A stretch of 64,000 nt of DNA, from assembly GCF_017745275.1 (NCBI RefSeq), contig NZ_JAGHZS010000009.1:62001-126000 (forward strand), read 5' to 3'. This document shows positions 37,829-46,386 of the stretch, piece after piece. The notes under the pieces were generated by a model that searched no databases, was not told where the DNA came from, and was given only the letters and a program-made list of their open reading frames with translations. The stretch comes from Chitinophaga sp. GTDB taxonomy: Bacteria > Bacteroidota > Bacteroidia > Chitinophagales > Chitinophagaceae. Each line of letters starts with the position of its first letter. Positions within the stretch are counted from its first letter, which is position 1. The position numbers were made by a program, and so were the translations under genes.

Positions 37829-37946
37829 CAGGACTAGCTAATTGCATCAACAGGGACGAGCGTTTCCCCGCGAAAACGGAATTTTTTCCAGCCATTTCCC
37901 CGCTAACTTTTTCCTGATTGCGTAAACGGGCCGGAATGCTTTTGCC

Positions 37947-37954
37947 TAATTTTG
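37947..37954 (+). promoter_or_regulatory. -7 promoter element for the siderophore-type receptor
   Basis: Exact TAATTTTG, 61 nt before the ATG at 38016. A TTG at 37918-37920 lies 26 nt upstream, slightly beyond the usual -33 spacing. No Fur-like box is obvious. Confidence 0.55.
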
Positions 37955-38015
37955 CCCCCCGGAAATCAATACACTAAGGGCAAATCACGAAGGCATTTAC
38001 ATTATTTAAACGGCT

Positions 38016-40199
38016 ATGCACCATCTATTCAATACAAAATTATTAGCACTGCTCCTCTCCGGGTGCAGCATTACCACTACATTGGCAGCGCAACAACGCC
38101 GCCACCATAACGAACCTAAAAAAGATACCATCCCGGCTGCCAACACCGACCAAAAAGTACTGGGCGAAATTGTGGTGACGGCCAGCAGGAAACCCGTTTC
38201 TCTCGATAATGTTCCTTCTTCCGTAACCGTTATTACCCGCAAAACACTGGAAAATGACCTGCGTATCAATACCGATGTAACAGATATCCTGGCGAAGGAA
38301 GTACCCGGGCTGGCACCCGGCACACAAACCAACAGCAACGTAGGACAATCACTCCGTGGCCGCTCCGTACTGATCATGATCGATGGCATTCCGCAATCAA
38401 CCCCACTCCGCAACGGGGAGGTAGACATGCGCTCCATTGACCCCGCCGTACTGGAAAGAGTAGATGTGCTGAAAGGCGCTACTGCCATCTACGGCAACGG
38501 TGCTACCGGTGGCCTGATCAATTACATCACAGCTACGCCTAAAGAAGATAAAGTGCTGTCCGGCAGAACAAGCCTCAACACCACCGGTTCCCTTACCAAC
38601 CTGAAAAATAGTGTAGGCGGCCGTGTTAGCCAGTTACTGCAGGGGAAATATAAAAAGTTTGATTACATCGTAAGTGGAGTAGCCGAAGAAACCGGCGAAT
38701 ACAAAGATGCGAAAGGTAAGCTGGTAGGCCCTAACTACAGCCTCGGAGAAACCAACAGCTATAACGTGTTCGCTAAAACCGGTTACCAGGTCAACAGCCG
38801 GCAACGCTTACAGCTGATGTACAACTACTACCGCAGCCAGCAAAACTCCAACTATACCGTAGTAAACGGCGACATTGCCAAAGGCATTCCTTCCTCAGGT
38901 GTACTGGGTCAACCTGCCGGTGTTCCTACCGGTTCCCGTGGCAATCATAACCTGCACCTCACCTACCAGGCCAACAGCCTCATTGGTGGGACCTCCCTGA
39001 ATGCCGATGCCTACTACACTTCACGCGATGATATCTTCTACGTATCCTTTGGCCGCTTTGAAGGAGGCGATGGACAATCGCATACACTGGATAAAAAGAA
39101 AGGGCTACGCCTGATGTTAAGCTCGCCGTTATCCAATAAATACGATTTTGCCGGAAACCTTTCCTATGGTGCCGACCTGTTGAATGACATCACCTTGCAA
39201 CCGCTGGTAGACGGCCGTATTTGGGTACCTGAAATGAATATGCTCAACTACGCGCCCTTTGCTGAAACGCAATGGAGCTTATGGCAAAACCTGATCGTAA
39301 AAGCAGGAGTAAGAGTGGAAAAGGTACACGTCAGCGTGGACGACTATAACACGCTGCCGCTCACCAACAGCAATGGCAGCGTACCTCCCAGCGTTCGTGT
39401 AAAAGGTGGCAGCCTGGATTATACAGCTACGCTTTTCAATGCAGGGATCCGCTATAACCGGTTACCCGCTTTCATGCCCTACGTTAGCTTTTCACAGGGA
39501 TTCTCAGTGGCCGATGTGGGTCTGGCATTGCGTGATGCAAAAGTGGACGATCTGAAAAAGATCAATACCGAAGCAGTGTTGGTAAATAACTATGAACTGG
39601 GCTTTGTCAGCGAACATAAAAAATTCCGCTTTGAACTCAGCGGTTTCCTCAGCACCTCCAAGCTCGGCGCGGACATGATCTTTGATCCCAATACCGGTTT
39701 GTTTAATGTGAGCAGAACACCTGAACGCATATACGGCGTTGAAGCAGCAATTACCTATCAACCCCTGCACAACCTGGATATCAGCGCCAGTTATAGCTAT
39801 GTGGAAGGAAAAGCAGATACAGCTAAAACAGGTGGACAATATAACGTATACCTCAATGGCAGGAGAATTGCGCCGCCTAAAGTAACCGGCAACATCAACT
39901 ACCGGCCGTTGCAGGCACTGGAACTGCGCCTCCAATACCTGGGCATTAACGGGAGGGATCGTTTTGAGAAAAATGCAAAAGGTGTTTATAACGGAAACGA
40001 AGGCCGCGTAAAACCTTACAACCTGGTTAACTTCAACGCCAGCTACAAAGTAACACCCCGCACCATGCTAACGTTAGGCATTGAAAACCTTTTCAACGAA
40101 GATTACTTCCCCGCACGGGCACAGTGGTTTATGATTCCTAGTCAATATGCCAAAGGACGGGGCGCCGCATTTAATATAGGCGTTATCGTTAGTTATTAA
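38016..40199 (+). CDS. TonB-dependent siderophore-type receptor
   Basis: A 727-residue outer membrane receptor. Signal peptide (residues 1-24), TonB-box region GEIVVTASRKPVSLDNVPSS, plug domain with VLIMIDGIPQS and VDVLKGATAIYGNGATGG, and a barrel ending in GAAFNIGVIVSY. The plug sequence and length match siderophore or aerobactin-type receptors rather than SusC. Its stop overlaps the stop of a convergent enterochelin-esterase-like gene by 4 bp; together they suggest uptake of an iron chelate followed by ester cleavage. The actual ligand is unknown. Confidence 0.9.
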   Translation: MHHLFNTKLLALLLSGCSITTTLAAQQRRHHNEPKKDTIPAANTDQKVLGEIVVTASRKPVSLDNVPSSVTVITRKTLENDLRINTDVTDILAKEVPGLAPGTQTNSNVGQSLRGRSVLIMIDGIPQSTPLRNGEVDMRSIDPAVLERVDVLKGATAIYGNGATGGLINYITATPKEDKVLSGRTSLNTTGSLTNLKNSVGGRVSQLLQGKYKKFDYIVSGVAEETGEYKDAKGKLVGPNYSLGETNSYNVFAKTGYQVNSRQRLQLMYNYYRSQQNSNYTVVNGDIAKGIPSSGVLGQPAGVPTGSRGNHNLHLTYQANSLIGGTSLNADAYYTSRDDIFYVSFGRFEGGDGQSHTLDKKKGLRLMLSSPLSNKYDFAGNLSYGADLLNDITLQPLVDGRIWVPEMNMLNYAPFAETQWSLWQNLIVKAGVRVEKVHVSVDDYNTLPLTNSNGSVPPSVRVKGGSLDYTATLFNAGIRYNRLPAFMPYVSFSQGFSVADVGLALRDAKVDDLKKINTEAVLVNNYELGFVSEHKKFRFELSGFLSTSKLGADMIFDPNTGLFNVSRTPERIYGVEAAITYQPLHNLDISASYSYVEGKADTAKTGGQYNVYLNGRRIAPPKVTGNINYRPLQALELRLQYLGINGRDRFEKNAKGVYNGNEGRVKPYNLVNFNASYKVTPRTMLTLGIENLFNEDYFPARAQWFMIPSQYAKGRGAAFNIGVIVSY

Positions 40200-40939
40200 T
40201 AAAAGAAAGGTAACTGTAAAAACAGATCCATGGCAATTTTCCAGGTGGCGGTATCATGCCGCCCACCTGGAATCTCCAGGTAAAACACCTCTTTATCCGG
40301 CTTATACCCCTTCCCCAGCAACTCTTTGATCAAATCCCGGGTATCGTCTATACTATCAATCACGCCATTTTGATTCCTGTCGGCCGTTTCATCCGCAGTA
40401 CCACATTCAAAGAAAAACTGCTGCCCCGGATGCCGGTGGCCATTGCGGATCAACTGATGCATGATGCGGTGTTTGTTATCATCGTATCCCTCTCCCAATG
40501 GCCTGCTGCGCCACCATAAGGCGCCTGAAAATACACCGGCTAACTGGAATATTTCAGGATAACGCCAGGCAATATCCAATGCAGATAAACCTCCCAGGGA
40601 GAAGCCCGCAAATGCCCGTTGCCGGATGGGCATATCGGGATACTGCTGTTGCAGAAAAGGCAGTAACTCCCGGAGGATAAAACGGGTATAATTTTCCGCC
40701 AACGCCCCCTGTCCCTGGTAATCCAATATGCCTGCCGTACCGTATTCCGCACGGCGCTGTACACCCGCATGAATGCCTGCTATCAACACACCGGCCGGAA
40801 TTTTATCCAGCATACCCGCCAGTTCCTGCCCGTCGTTTACCAGTAATAACACCGTGGGGGATACACCGCTGAAATAGGTATCCAGCACCACTTCCCGCTG
40901 CAGATAAAAAGAATTGATATAATGTTGACTTGTTTGCAC
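40196..40939 (-). CDS. Enterochelin-esterase-like alpha/beta hydrolase
   Basis: A 247-residue Fes/IroE-type esterase (esterase D superfamily), GTG start. Nucleophile Ser in FAGFSLGGLSA, acid in ECGTADETADRN and catalytic His in PGGRHDTATW near the C-terminus. After the acid there is an EF-hand-like loop DRNQNGVIDSIDD that may bind calcium. No signal peptide is seen, so it acts in the cytoplasm. It is convergent with the siderophore-type receptor (4-bp stop overlap) and divergent, 47 bp apart, from a second hydrolase that starts the amidoligase cluster, so it may serve either module. Confidence 0.85.
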   Translation of the reverse strand: MQTSQHYINSFYLQREVVLDTYFSGVSPTVLLLVNDGQELAGMLDKIPAGVLIAGIHAGVQRRAEYGTAGILDYQGQGALAENYTRFILRELLPFLQQQYPDMPIRQRAFAGFSLGGLSALDIAWRYPEIFQLAGVFSGALWWRSRPLGEGYDDNKHRIMHQLIRNGHRHPGQQFFFECGTADETADRNQNGVIDSIDDTRDLIKELLGKGYKPDKEVFYLEIPGGRHDTATWKIAMDLFLQLPFFY

Positions 40940-40986
40940 CCCAACAATTTACCAATAAACCAATAATCTTCTTTAAATTTAACTAA

Positions 40987-41703
40987 ATGCTTCCCGTGAC
41001 CGAAAACTATTTAAAATGGCATTCTCCCAGCCTGGGAAAGGAATTTGAAATGCTGGTATTCGGCGACAGCGGATATCCGTTACTCCTCTTCCCCACCTCG
41101 ATGGGACGCTACTATGAAAGCAAAGACTTTGGCCTTATTGAGGCCATCCGCTGGTTTATTGATGAAGGCAGGATCCGGGTATATTGCCCCGATAGTATAG
41201 ACACTGAAAGCTGGTATAACAAACAGATCCCGCCTGAACAAAGAGCGTATAATCATACCTGTTATGACAAGCTGCTCATGGAAGAAATTCTGCCCCGCAT
41301 GGAAGCAGAAACCGGGCATCAGCGGATTGGCGTTGCCGGCTGCAGCTTTGGGGGCTATCATGCTGCCAACTTCGCCTTCCGCCATCCGGAAAAGGTATCC
41401 TATTTGTTTAGCCTGAGCGGTGTTTTCGACATCAAGCCCCGTGTAGACGGCCATTACAATGATAACATCTACTTTAATAATCCAACAGATTATATGCCCG
41501 ACAACCAGCATGCTGATCTGTGGCGCATGGGCATTGTGCTCGGCGTAGCCGACCGGGATGTTACCCGGCCACAAAATGAGCAGTTGTCGGAATTACTGGC
41601 CACCAAAAAGATTGCGCACTGGCTGGATATCCGGCCACAAACTACGCACGACTGGCCCGTATGGCGGGAAATGCTGCCACATTATCTATCACTCATCAAG
41701 TAA
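40987..41703 (+). CDS. Esterase-family alpha/beta hydrolase, first gene of amidoligase cluster
   Basis: A 238-residue cytoplasmic hydrolase of the esterase-D-like group. Nucleophile Ser in GVAGCSFGGYHAANFA, acid probably in VLGVADRDVTRP, and His in TTHDWPVW. No signal peptide. It ends 7 bp before the ATP-grasp gene, so it belongs to the same transcript. Such a hydrolase could release a product, remove a protecting ester or act as an editing enzyme for the peptide made by the ligases that follow; which one is inference. A TAAATTTA word (40974-40981), one base off the -7 consensus, ends 5 nt before the ATG. Confidence 0.85.
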   Translation: MLPVTENYLKWHSPSLGKEFEMLVFGDSGYPLLLFPTSMGRYYESKDFGLIEAIRWFIDEGRIRVYCPDSIDTESWYNKQIPPEQRAYNHTCYDKLLMEEILPRMEAETGHQRIGVAGCSFGGYHAANFAFRHPEKVSYLFSLSGVFDIKPRVDGHYNDNIYFNNPTDYMPDNQHADLWRMGIVLGVADRDVTRPQNEQLSELLATKKIAHWLDIRPQTTHDWPVWREMLPHYLSLIK

Positions 41704-41710
41704 GTGCTGT

Positions 41711-42796
41711 ATGAAAAAAATTGGTATCCTCTTCGGACAGGAAAACACTTTTCCCCAGGCTTTTGTAGACCGTGTGAACCGCATTAATCCACCGGGCATC
41801 TTCGCTGAATTTGTCACAATCGATAAGGTCATGCAGGGCGCAGACAGCGGTTATGCGGTAATACTGGACCGTATTTCACAAGATGTACCCTTTTACCGGG
41901 CCTACTTAAAAAACGCCGCTGCCGCAGGTACAGCGGTTATCAACAATCCCTTCTGGTGGAGTGCGGATGATAAATTTTTTAATAATGCGCTGGCAGATAA
42001 AATAGGCATCCATGTGCCTAACACCGTACTGCTCCCCTCCTATAAGTTACCAGACGAAACTACCGATAAATCATTCCGCAACCTGATTTATCCGTTCGAC
42101 TGGAACACCATTTTCGACTATGTCAGCTTTCCCGCTTACATGAAACCCTATGCCGGCGGCGGATGGAAAAATGTATACCGGGTAGAAGATAAAGACGATT
42201 TTTTCCATAAACACAGCGAAACCGGGCAACTGGTAATGATGTTGCAGGAAGAAATTGATTATAGCCAGTATTACCGCTGCTTCTGTATTGGTGGTAAGCA
42301 CGTGCGCATCATGCCTTATAATCCTAAACAACCGCATGAACGACGCTATGACGCCAGTTATGAACCCAGCCCGGAACTGGCCGCGCAAATTACGGAACAG
42401 GTATTGGCATTGAACCAGCACCTGGGTTATGATTTTAATACCGTGGAGATGGCCGTACGCAGTGAGGTACCTTATGCTATAGACTTCTGCAATCCTGCTC
42501 CGGATGCAGATCTCCACTCTATTGGCGCAGAACATTTTGAATGGGTGGTGGAAACCAGCGCCCGTTATGCCATTGAAAGAGCGATGGCACAGAAGCCAGG
42601 GAAAGATAACCTGACCTGGGGCAAGTTTGTGCAACGCAGTCCCACAAAGGCCACTAAGCCTGCCGCCGCCGGGGAGAAAAAGAAAGCAGCCACTCCCAAA
42701 CCAAAGAAGTCCGCAGCGGAAAAGGCATCCAAAACACCCGCTAAAAAAAGTACGGATAAAAAAAACGCTGTTAAAAAGCAACAAAAAGAAAAATGA
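41711..42796 (+). CDS. ATP-grasp ligase with Lys/Ala-rich tail
   Basis: A 361-residue protein. Residues 1-305 form an ATP-grasp fold: an N-terminal substrate domain (MKKIGILFGQENTFPQAFVD), the nucleotide-binding strand FPAYMKPYAGGGWKNVYRV and metal-binding residues near VEMAVRSEVPYAIDFCNPAP. ATP-grasp enzymes activate a carboxylate as acyl phosphate and join it to an amine, thiol or acid. From residue 311 to the end the sequence is almost only Lys, Ala, Pro, Ser and Thr, like a histone H1 tail (KKSAAEKASKTPAKKSTDKK). The frame is open from 41558, but ATG 41711 lies right after the hydrolase stop and begins the conserved fold. Substrate unknown. Confidence 0.85.
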   Translation: MKKIGILFGQENTFPQAFVDRVNRINPPGIFAEFVTIDKVMQGADSGYAVILDRISQDVPFYRAYLKNAAAAGTAVINNPFWWSADDKFFNNALADKIGIHVPNTVLLPSYKLPDETTDKSFRNLIYPFDWNTIFDYVSFPAYMKPYAGGGWKNVYRVEDKDDFFHKHSETGQLVMMLQEEIDYSQYYRCFCIGGKHVRIMPYNPKQPHERRYDASYEPSPELAAQITEQVLALNQHLGYDFNTVEMAVRSEVPYAIDFCNPAPDADLHSIGAEHFEWVVETSARYAIERAMAQKPGKDNLTWGKFVQRSPTKATKPAAAGEKKKAATPKPKKSAAEKASKTPAKKSTDKKNAVKKQQKEK

Positions 42797-42822
42797 GACC
42801 GTTTACTGCACTAAATTTGTTT

Positions 42823-42928
42823 TAGCTTTTAGCCATTAGCTTTTAGCTTTTAGTGAATGCAGCAAAGACTATCATCTATTTATCTTCGCTGCATTCACTA
42901 AAAGCTAACAGCTAATGGCTAAAAGCTA
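42823..42928. repeat. Long intergenic inverted repeat, copy B
   Basis: 46-nt arms (42823-42868 and 42883-42928) with only two mismatches and a 14-nt loop. It lies between two same-strand genes, ending 14 nt before the ATG of the GCS2 ligase. It may attenuate or stabilise the transcript there. The word content (AGCTTTTAGC, ATTAGC) resembles copy A. Confidence 0.95.
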
Positions 42929-42942
42929 CTAAAATATCCGCT

Positions 42943-44043
42943 ATGTTAAAAGCCTTTACGCTGGGAATTGAAGAAGAGTACATGGTCATTGATCCTGTTA
43001 CCCGGGAGCTCCGCTCTCATGAACAAAAAATAGTAGAACAGGCACATAAAGTGATCAGCGACCAGGTAAAGGCCGAATTTCATCAGGCAGTAGTGGAAGT
43101 AGGTACCCGTGTTTGTGCGAATGTCGACGAAGCCAGAGCTGATGTAGCCCTCCTCCGTCGTACCATTGCGCAAATTGCCGGCGACCTGGGATTTAATATC
43201 GGCGCTTCTGGTACCCATCCCTTTAGTAAATGGGAAAAACAACTCATTACGGATCATCCCCGCTATTTCGAAATCGTCAACGAAATGCAGGATGCTGCCC
43301 GCTCCAATCTTATCTTCGGATTACATGTACACGTAGGCATGGAAAACCGCGAAATGGCGATTCATATAGCCAACTCCGTTAGGTACTTCCTCCCGCATAT
43401 TTTTGCGCTCAGTACCAACTCCCCTTTCTGGGAAGGCCGTAATACCGGTTTTAAATCGTTCCGCACCAAGGTATTCGATAAATTTCCGCGTACCGGTATC
43501 CCGGACTACTTTGCCAGCATTGAAGAATACGATAACTATATCAAGCTGCTGGTAAAAACCAATTGTATAGACAACGCCAAAAAAGTATGGTGGGATCTGA
43601 GAGTACATCCCTTCTTCAATACCGTAGAATTCCGCATTTGTGATGTGCCGCTGACCATCGACGACACCATCATGCTGGCCGGACTTTTCCAGGCCGTATG
43701 CGCCAAAATATACAAACTGCGCATGCAGAACCTCAACTTTATCATCTACAACCGTGCGCTGATCAATGAAAACAAATGGCGGGCTTCCCGCTATGGCATT
43801 GATGGTTACCTGATAGATTTTGGGAAAGAAGTGGAAGTCAATACCCGTTCACTCATCTTCGAACTGCTCGACTTTATTGATGATGTAGTGGATGACTTAG
43901 GCAGCAGGGAAGTAATTGCTGCTACCACCCGCATCATGGAAACAGGCACCGGCGCAGATAAACAACTACAGGTATTTGCCGATACCAACGACCTCGTAGC
44001 TGTCACCGATTTCATACATAAGGAGTTTCTCCGAGGCTGCTGA
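42943..44043 (+). CDS. GCS2-family carboxylate-amine ligase (YbdK-like)
   Basis: A 366-residue glutamate-cysteine ligase type 2 homologue (COG2170 type). Marks include TLGIEEEYMVIDP at the N-terminus, FHQAVVEVGT, GASGTHPFSKW, LHVHVGMENR and WWDLRVHPFFNTVEFRICD. Members form an amide or gamma-glutamyl bond from a carboxylate and an amine with ATP; most are not the main glutathione enzyme. Its close neighbours are an ATP-grasp ligase, a class I glutamine amidotransferase and a second ATP-grasp-like protein, which points to stepwise assembly of a small amide or peptide. Long inverted repeats lie on both sides. Confidence 0.92.
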   Translation: MLKAFTLGIEEEYMVIDPVTRELRSHEQKIVEQAHKVISDQVKAEFHQAVVEVGTRVCANVDEARADVALLRRTIAQIAGDLGFNIGASGTHPFSKWEKQLITDHPRYFEIVNEMQDAARSNLIFGLHVHVGMENREMAIHIANSVRYFLPHIFALSTNSPFWEGRNTGFKSFRTKVFDKFPRTGIPDYFASIEEYDNYIKLLVKTNCIDNAKKVWWDLRVHPFFNTVEFRICDVPLTIDDTIMLAGLFQAVCAKIYKLRMQNLNFIIYNRALINENKWRASRYGIDGYLIDFGKEVEVNTRSLIFELLDFIDDVVDDLGSREVIAATTRIMETGTGADKQLQVFADTNDLVAVTDFIHKEFLRGC

Positions 44044-44044
44044 T

Positions 44045-44141
44045 GCATAAAGCAAAAAGCTATCGAAGCGATTGACAGAAGCGGGTATTTAAATTACCTG
44101 TTCACTCTTTTCAATCGCTTCGATAGCTTTTTGCTTTATGC
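44045..44141. repeat. Long intergenic inverted repeat, copy C
   Basis: Perfect 31-nt arms (44045-44075, 44111-44141), with a 35-nt loop that pairs further imperfectly. The left arm begins 2 nt after the TGA of the GCS2 gene. The loop word GTATTTAAATTAC is close to that of copy D. Confidence 0.95.
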
Positions 44142-44157
44142 TTTCTGCTTTTTGCTT

Positions 44158-44165
44158 TAATTTTG
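44158..44165 (+). promoter_or_regulatory. -7 element 4 nt before the amidotransferase ATG
   Basis: Exact TAATTTTG, with its G 5 nt from the A of the ATG at 44170. This is the same distance as at 1508-1515. It would give a leaderless or nearly leaderless mRNA independent of the upstream ligase genes. Confidence 0.5.
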
Positions 44166-44169
44166 CCCT

Positions 44170-45057
44170 ATGGAAAAGACCTGGAAAGTTGCTGTGCTGG
44201 ATATGTACGAAGGCGTTCCTAATGAAGGGATGCGCTGTATACGTGAAATATTGACGAAATACGCCAGCATGCACGCGCTGGATCTCCAATTCGATGAGTT
44301 TGAAGTACGGCAGCAAATACAGGTACCCGATACTTCTTACGATATCTATATTTCTACCGGTGGCCCCGGCAGCCCGGTCGACAGTGAAGGCAGTGCCTGG
44401 GAAACCGCCTATTTTGCACTCATTAATGATTTGTTGGAATGGAATCGTGTGCAGGCCGTGAAAAAGCCCGCCTTCTTTATTTGCCACTCTTACCAGATCA
44501 TGTGCCGGTATTATAAACTCGGCAACGTATGCAAACGTAAATCCCCTGCCTTCGGTGTTTTCCCGGTGCATAAAAGCGCCGCCGGCATGCGCGAAAAAGT
44601 TTTCAGCGCACTCCCCGATCCTTTTTTTATTGTAGATAGCCGCGACTGGCAAGTGATAGAACTGGACTACGAAAACTTGCAGGCCATGGGCGGACATGTA
44701 CTGGCGCTCGAAAAAGAAAGGCCGCATGTGCCGCTGGAAAGAGCTACCATGGCCATCCGGTTTAATGAGCATTTCATTGGCACCCAGTTCCACCCGGAAG
44801 CAGATGCCGCTGGTATGCACATGTACCTGCAACAGGAAGAAAAGAAAAAACAAGTGGTCAATCACCACGGACTGGAAAAATATAACAGCATGATCAGCCA
44901 GCTCACTGATCCGGATAAGATTATGCTTACACACGATCGCTTCATTACCGCGTTCCTGGATTATGCGATTTACGGCGGACTGTCTGACCGGCTGGCTGCC
45001 ATTGAACGCCTGGTACAAGTGGCCGCCCATACAGATAATGAGCACTCGTTCTTTTAA
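44170..45057 (+). CDS. Class I glutamine amidotransferase-domain protein
   Basis: A 295-residue protein with a GATase1 domain in residues 1-220. The oxyanion region is STGGPGSPVDSEGS, the nucleophile is Cys105 in FFICHSYQIM and the His/Glu pair is in GTQFHPEADA. Such domains release ammonia from glutamine, or cleave gamma-glutamyl amides as PuuD does. No synthetase domain is fused; the C-terminal 75 residues are a helical extension. It sits between the GCS2 ligase and the ATP-grasp-like protein and could supply ammonia to either or hydrolyse a gamma-glutamyl intermediate. Confidence 0.9.
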   Translation: MEKTWKVAVLDMYEGVPNEGMRCIREILTKYASMHALDLQFDEFEVRQQIQVPDTSYDIYISTGGPGSPVDSEGSAWETAYFALINDLLEWNRVQAVKKPAFFICHSYQIMCRYYKLGNVCKRKSPAFGVFPVHKSAAGMREKVFSALPDPFFIVDSRDWQVIELDYENLQAMGGHVLALEKERPHVPLERATMAIRFNEHFIGTQFHPEADAAGMHMYLQQEEKKKQVVNHHGLEKYNSMISQLTDPDKIMLTHDRFITAFLDYAIYGGLSDRLAAIERLVQVAAHTDNEHSFF

Positions 45058-45069
45058 TTAAAAGACATC

Positions 45070-46272
45070 ATGATTCCTGCCATCAGAACAGCCTATAATG
45101 AACAATTTACTGCTACCAAATACCAGGACTTTTTAGATGGTATTGCAGCAGATACAGGTGTAACTCCTGCTTTCCGGATTGCCGAAACCCCGGTATTTGT
45201 ACCGGCCACACTCGGCAATAAACTGGTACAGGCCTGCGAAGAAATTGTCAATGTCATCCTTCGCCCCGACTTCAAAACCATCACCCAGGATGCCATCCCG
45301 CCAGCAATGAAACTGCCGCGTGAAAATGAACATCCTCACTTCATCGTGATCGACTTTGCCGTATGCAAAACACCGGAAGGCGAATTAATACCACAACTGA
45401 TCGAACTGCAGGGATTCCCTACTATGCTGGCTTTCCAGGAAGTGATGGCCCGCAGGTTTAAAACACATTTCGATATCCCCGCCGGCTTCAATAACTTTTT
45501 CAATGAACTGGATGAAACAGCCTATTATCAACTCTTACGCGATATGATTGTAGGACCGTATCAGCCGGAAGAAGTGATACTGCTGGAAGTGAAGCCCGAA
45601 GCACAAAAGACCCGTATCGACTTTGCCAGCACGGAAAAAAACCTGGGTATTCCTACCGTGTGTTTAACCGCTTTAATACAGGAAGGAAAGAAATTATATT
45701 ACCTGAAAGATGGCGTTAAAATGCCCATTCAGCGCATCTATAACCGGATCATTTTCGATGACCTGCAACGGCAGTCGGCTGATCTGGGCGAATATGTTAA
45801 CCTGTTCCAGGACCTGGATGTAGAATGGATCACACATCCCAACTGGTTTTATAGAATCAGCAAATACATGATGCCTTTTATTCACAGCGAATTTGTGCCT
45901 AAAAGCTGGTTCCTGCATGAATTACCCGTTATTCCGGCCGACCTGGAAAATTATGTATTAAAACCGCTCTTCTCCTTTGCCGGACAAGGAGTGCTGATAG
46001 ATGTTACCCAGGCCGATATCGACAGTATAAAAGATCCTGAAAACTGGATCCTGCAGCATAAAGTAAAATATGCCCCTGCTATTGAAACACCCACCGGACC
46101 TGCCATTTGTGAAATAAGAATGATTTACATCTGGCTGGATGGCGCTGCACGTCCCATGTTAGTGCACAATCTTGCCCGTATCAGCAAAGGCAAAATGATT
46201 GGAGTAGGTTACAATAGTAAAGATACCTGGGTGGGTGGCAGTACCGCATTTTTTGAGGAGCAGAAAGCGTAA
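45070..46272 (+). CDS. ATP-grasp-like protein of unknown function
   Basis: A 400-residue protein, 12 bp after the amidotransferase gene. I do not recognise a named family, but several segments look like a divergent ATP-grasp fold: VLKPLFSFAGQGVLIDVT (nucleotide-binding strand and small loop), WILQHKVKYAPAIE (central Lys strand) and GPAICEIRMIYIWLDG (metal-binding Glu strand). The N-terminal 200 residues (IPQLIELQGFPTMLAFQEV; PQLIE is typical) may bind substrate. Its constant company with a GCS2 ligase suggests a second ligation step. The last three residues and the stop lie inside the arm of inverted repeat copy D, so the original C-terminus may have been altered. Confidence 0.75.
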   Translation: MIPAIRTAYNEQFTATKYQDFLDGIAADTGVTPAFRIAETPVFVPATLGNKLVQACEEIVNVILRPDFKTITQDAIPPAMKLPRENEHPHFIVIDFAVCKTPEGELIPQLIELQGFPTMLAFQEVMARRFKTHFDIPAGFNNFFNELDETAYYQLLRDMIVGPYQPEEVILLEVKPEAQKTRIDFASTEKNLGIPTVCLTALIQEGKKLYYLKDGVKMPIQRIYNRIIFDDLQRQSADLGEYVNLFQDLDVEWITHPNWFYRISKYMMPFIHSEFVPKSWFLHELPVIPADLENYVLKPLFSFAGQGVLIDVTQADIDSIKDPENWILQHKVKYAPAIETPTGPAICEIRMIYIWLDGAARPMLVHNLARISKGKMIGVGYNSKDTWVGGSTAFFEEQKA

Positions 46273-46380
46273 AGCAGAAAGCAAAAAGCTATTGAAGCGA
46301 TTGAAAGAAGCGAGTGTTTAAATTACTTATTCGCTTCTTTCAATCGCTTCAATAGCTTTTTGCTTTCTGCTTTATGCTTT
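46264..46380. repeat. Long intergenic inverted repeat, copy D
   Basis: 50-nt arms (46264-46313, 46331-46380), one mismatch, 17-nt loop. The left arm includes the last codons and the TAA stop of the preceding gene; the right arm ends 6 nt before the stop of the convergent gene. It could act as a two-way terminator. Confidence 0.97.
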
Positions 46381-46386
46381 CTGCTT

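Noticed and set aside
44089-45045. 318-codon minus-strand frame opposite the amidotransferase gene
   Set aside because: The plus-strand frame has a complete Cys-His GATase1 site; the reverse frame shows no recognisable domain.
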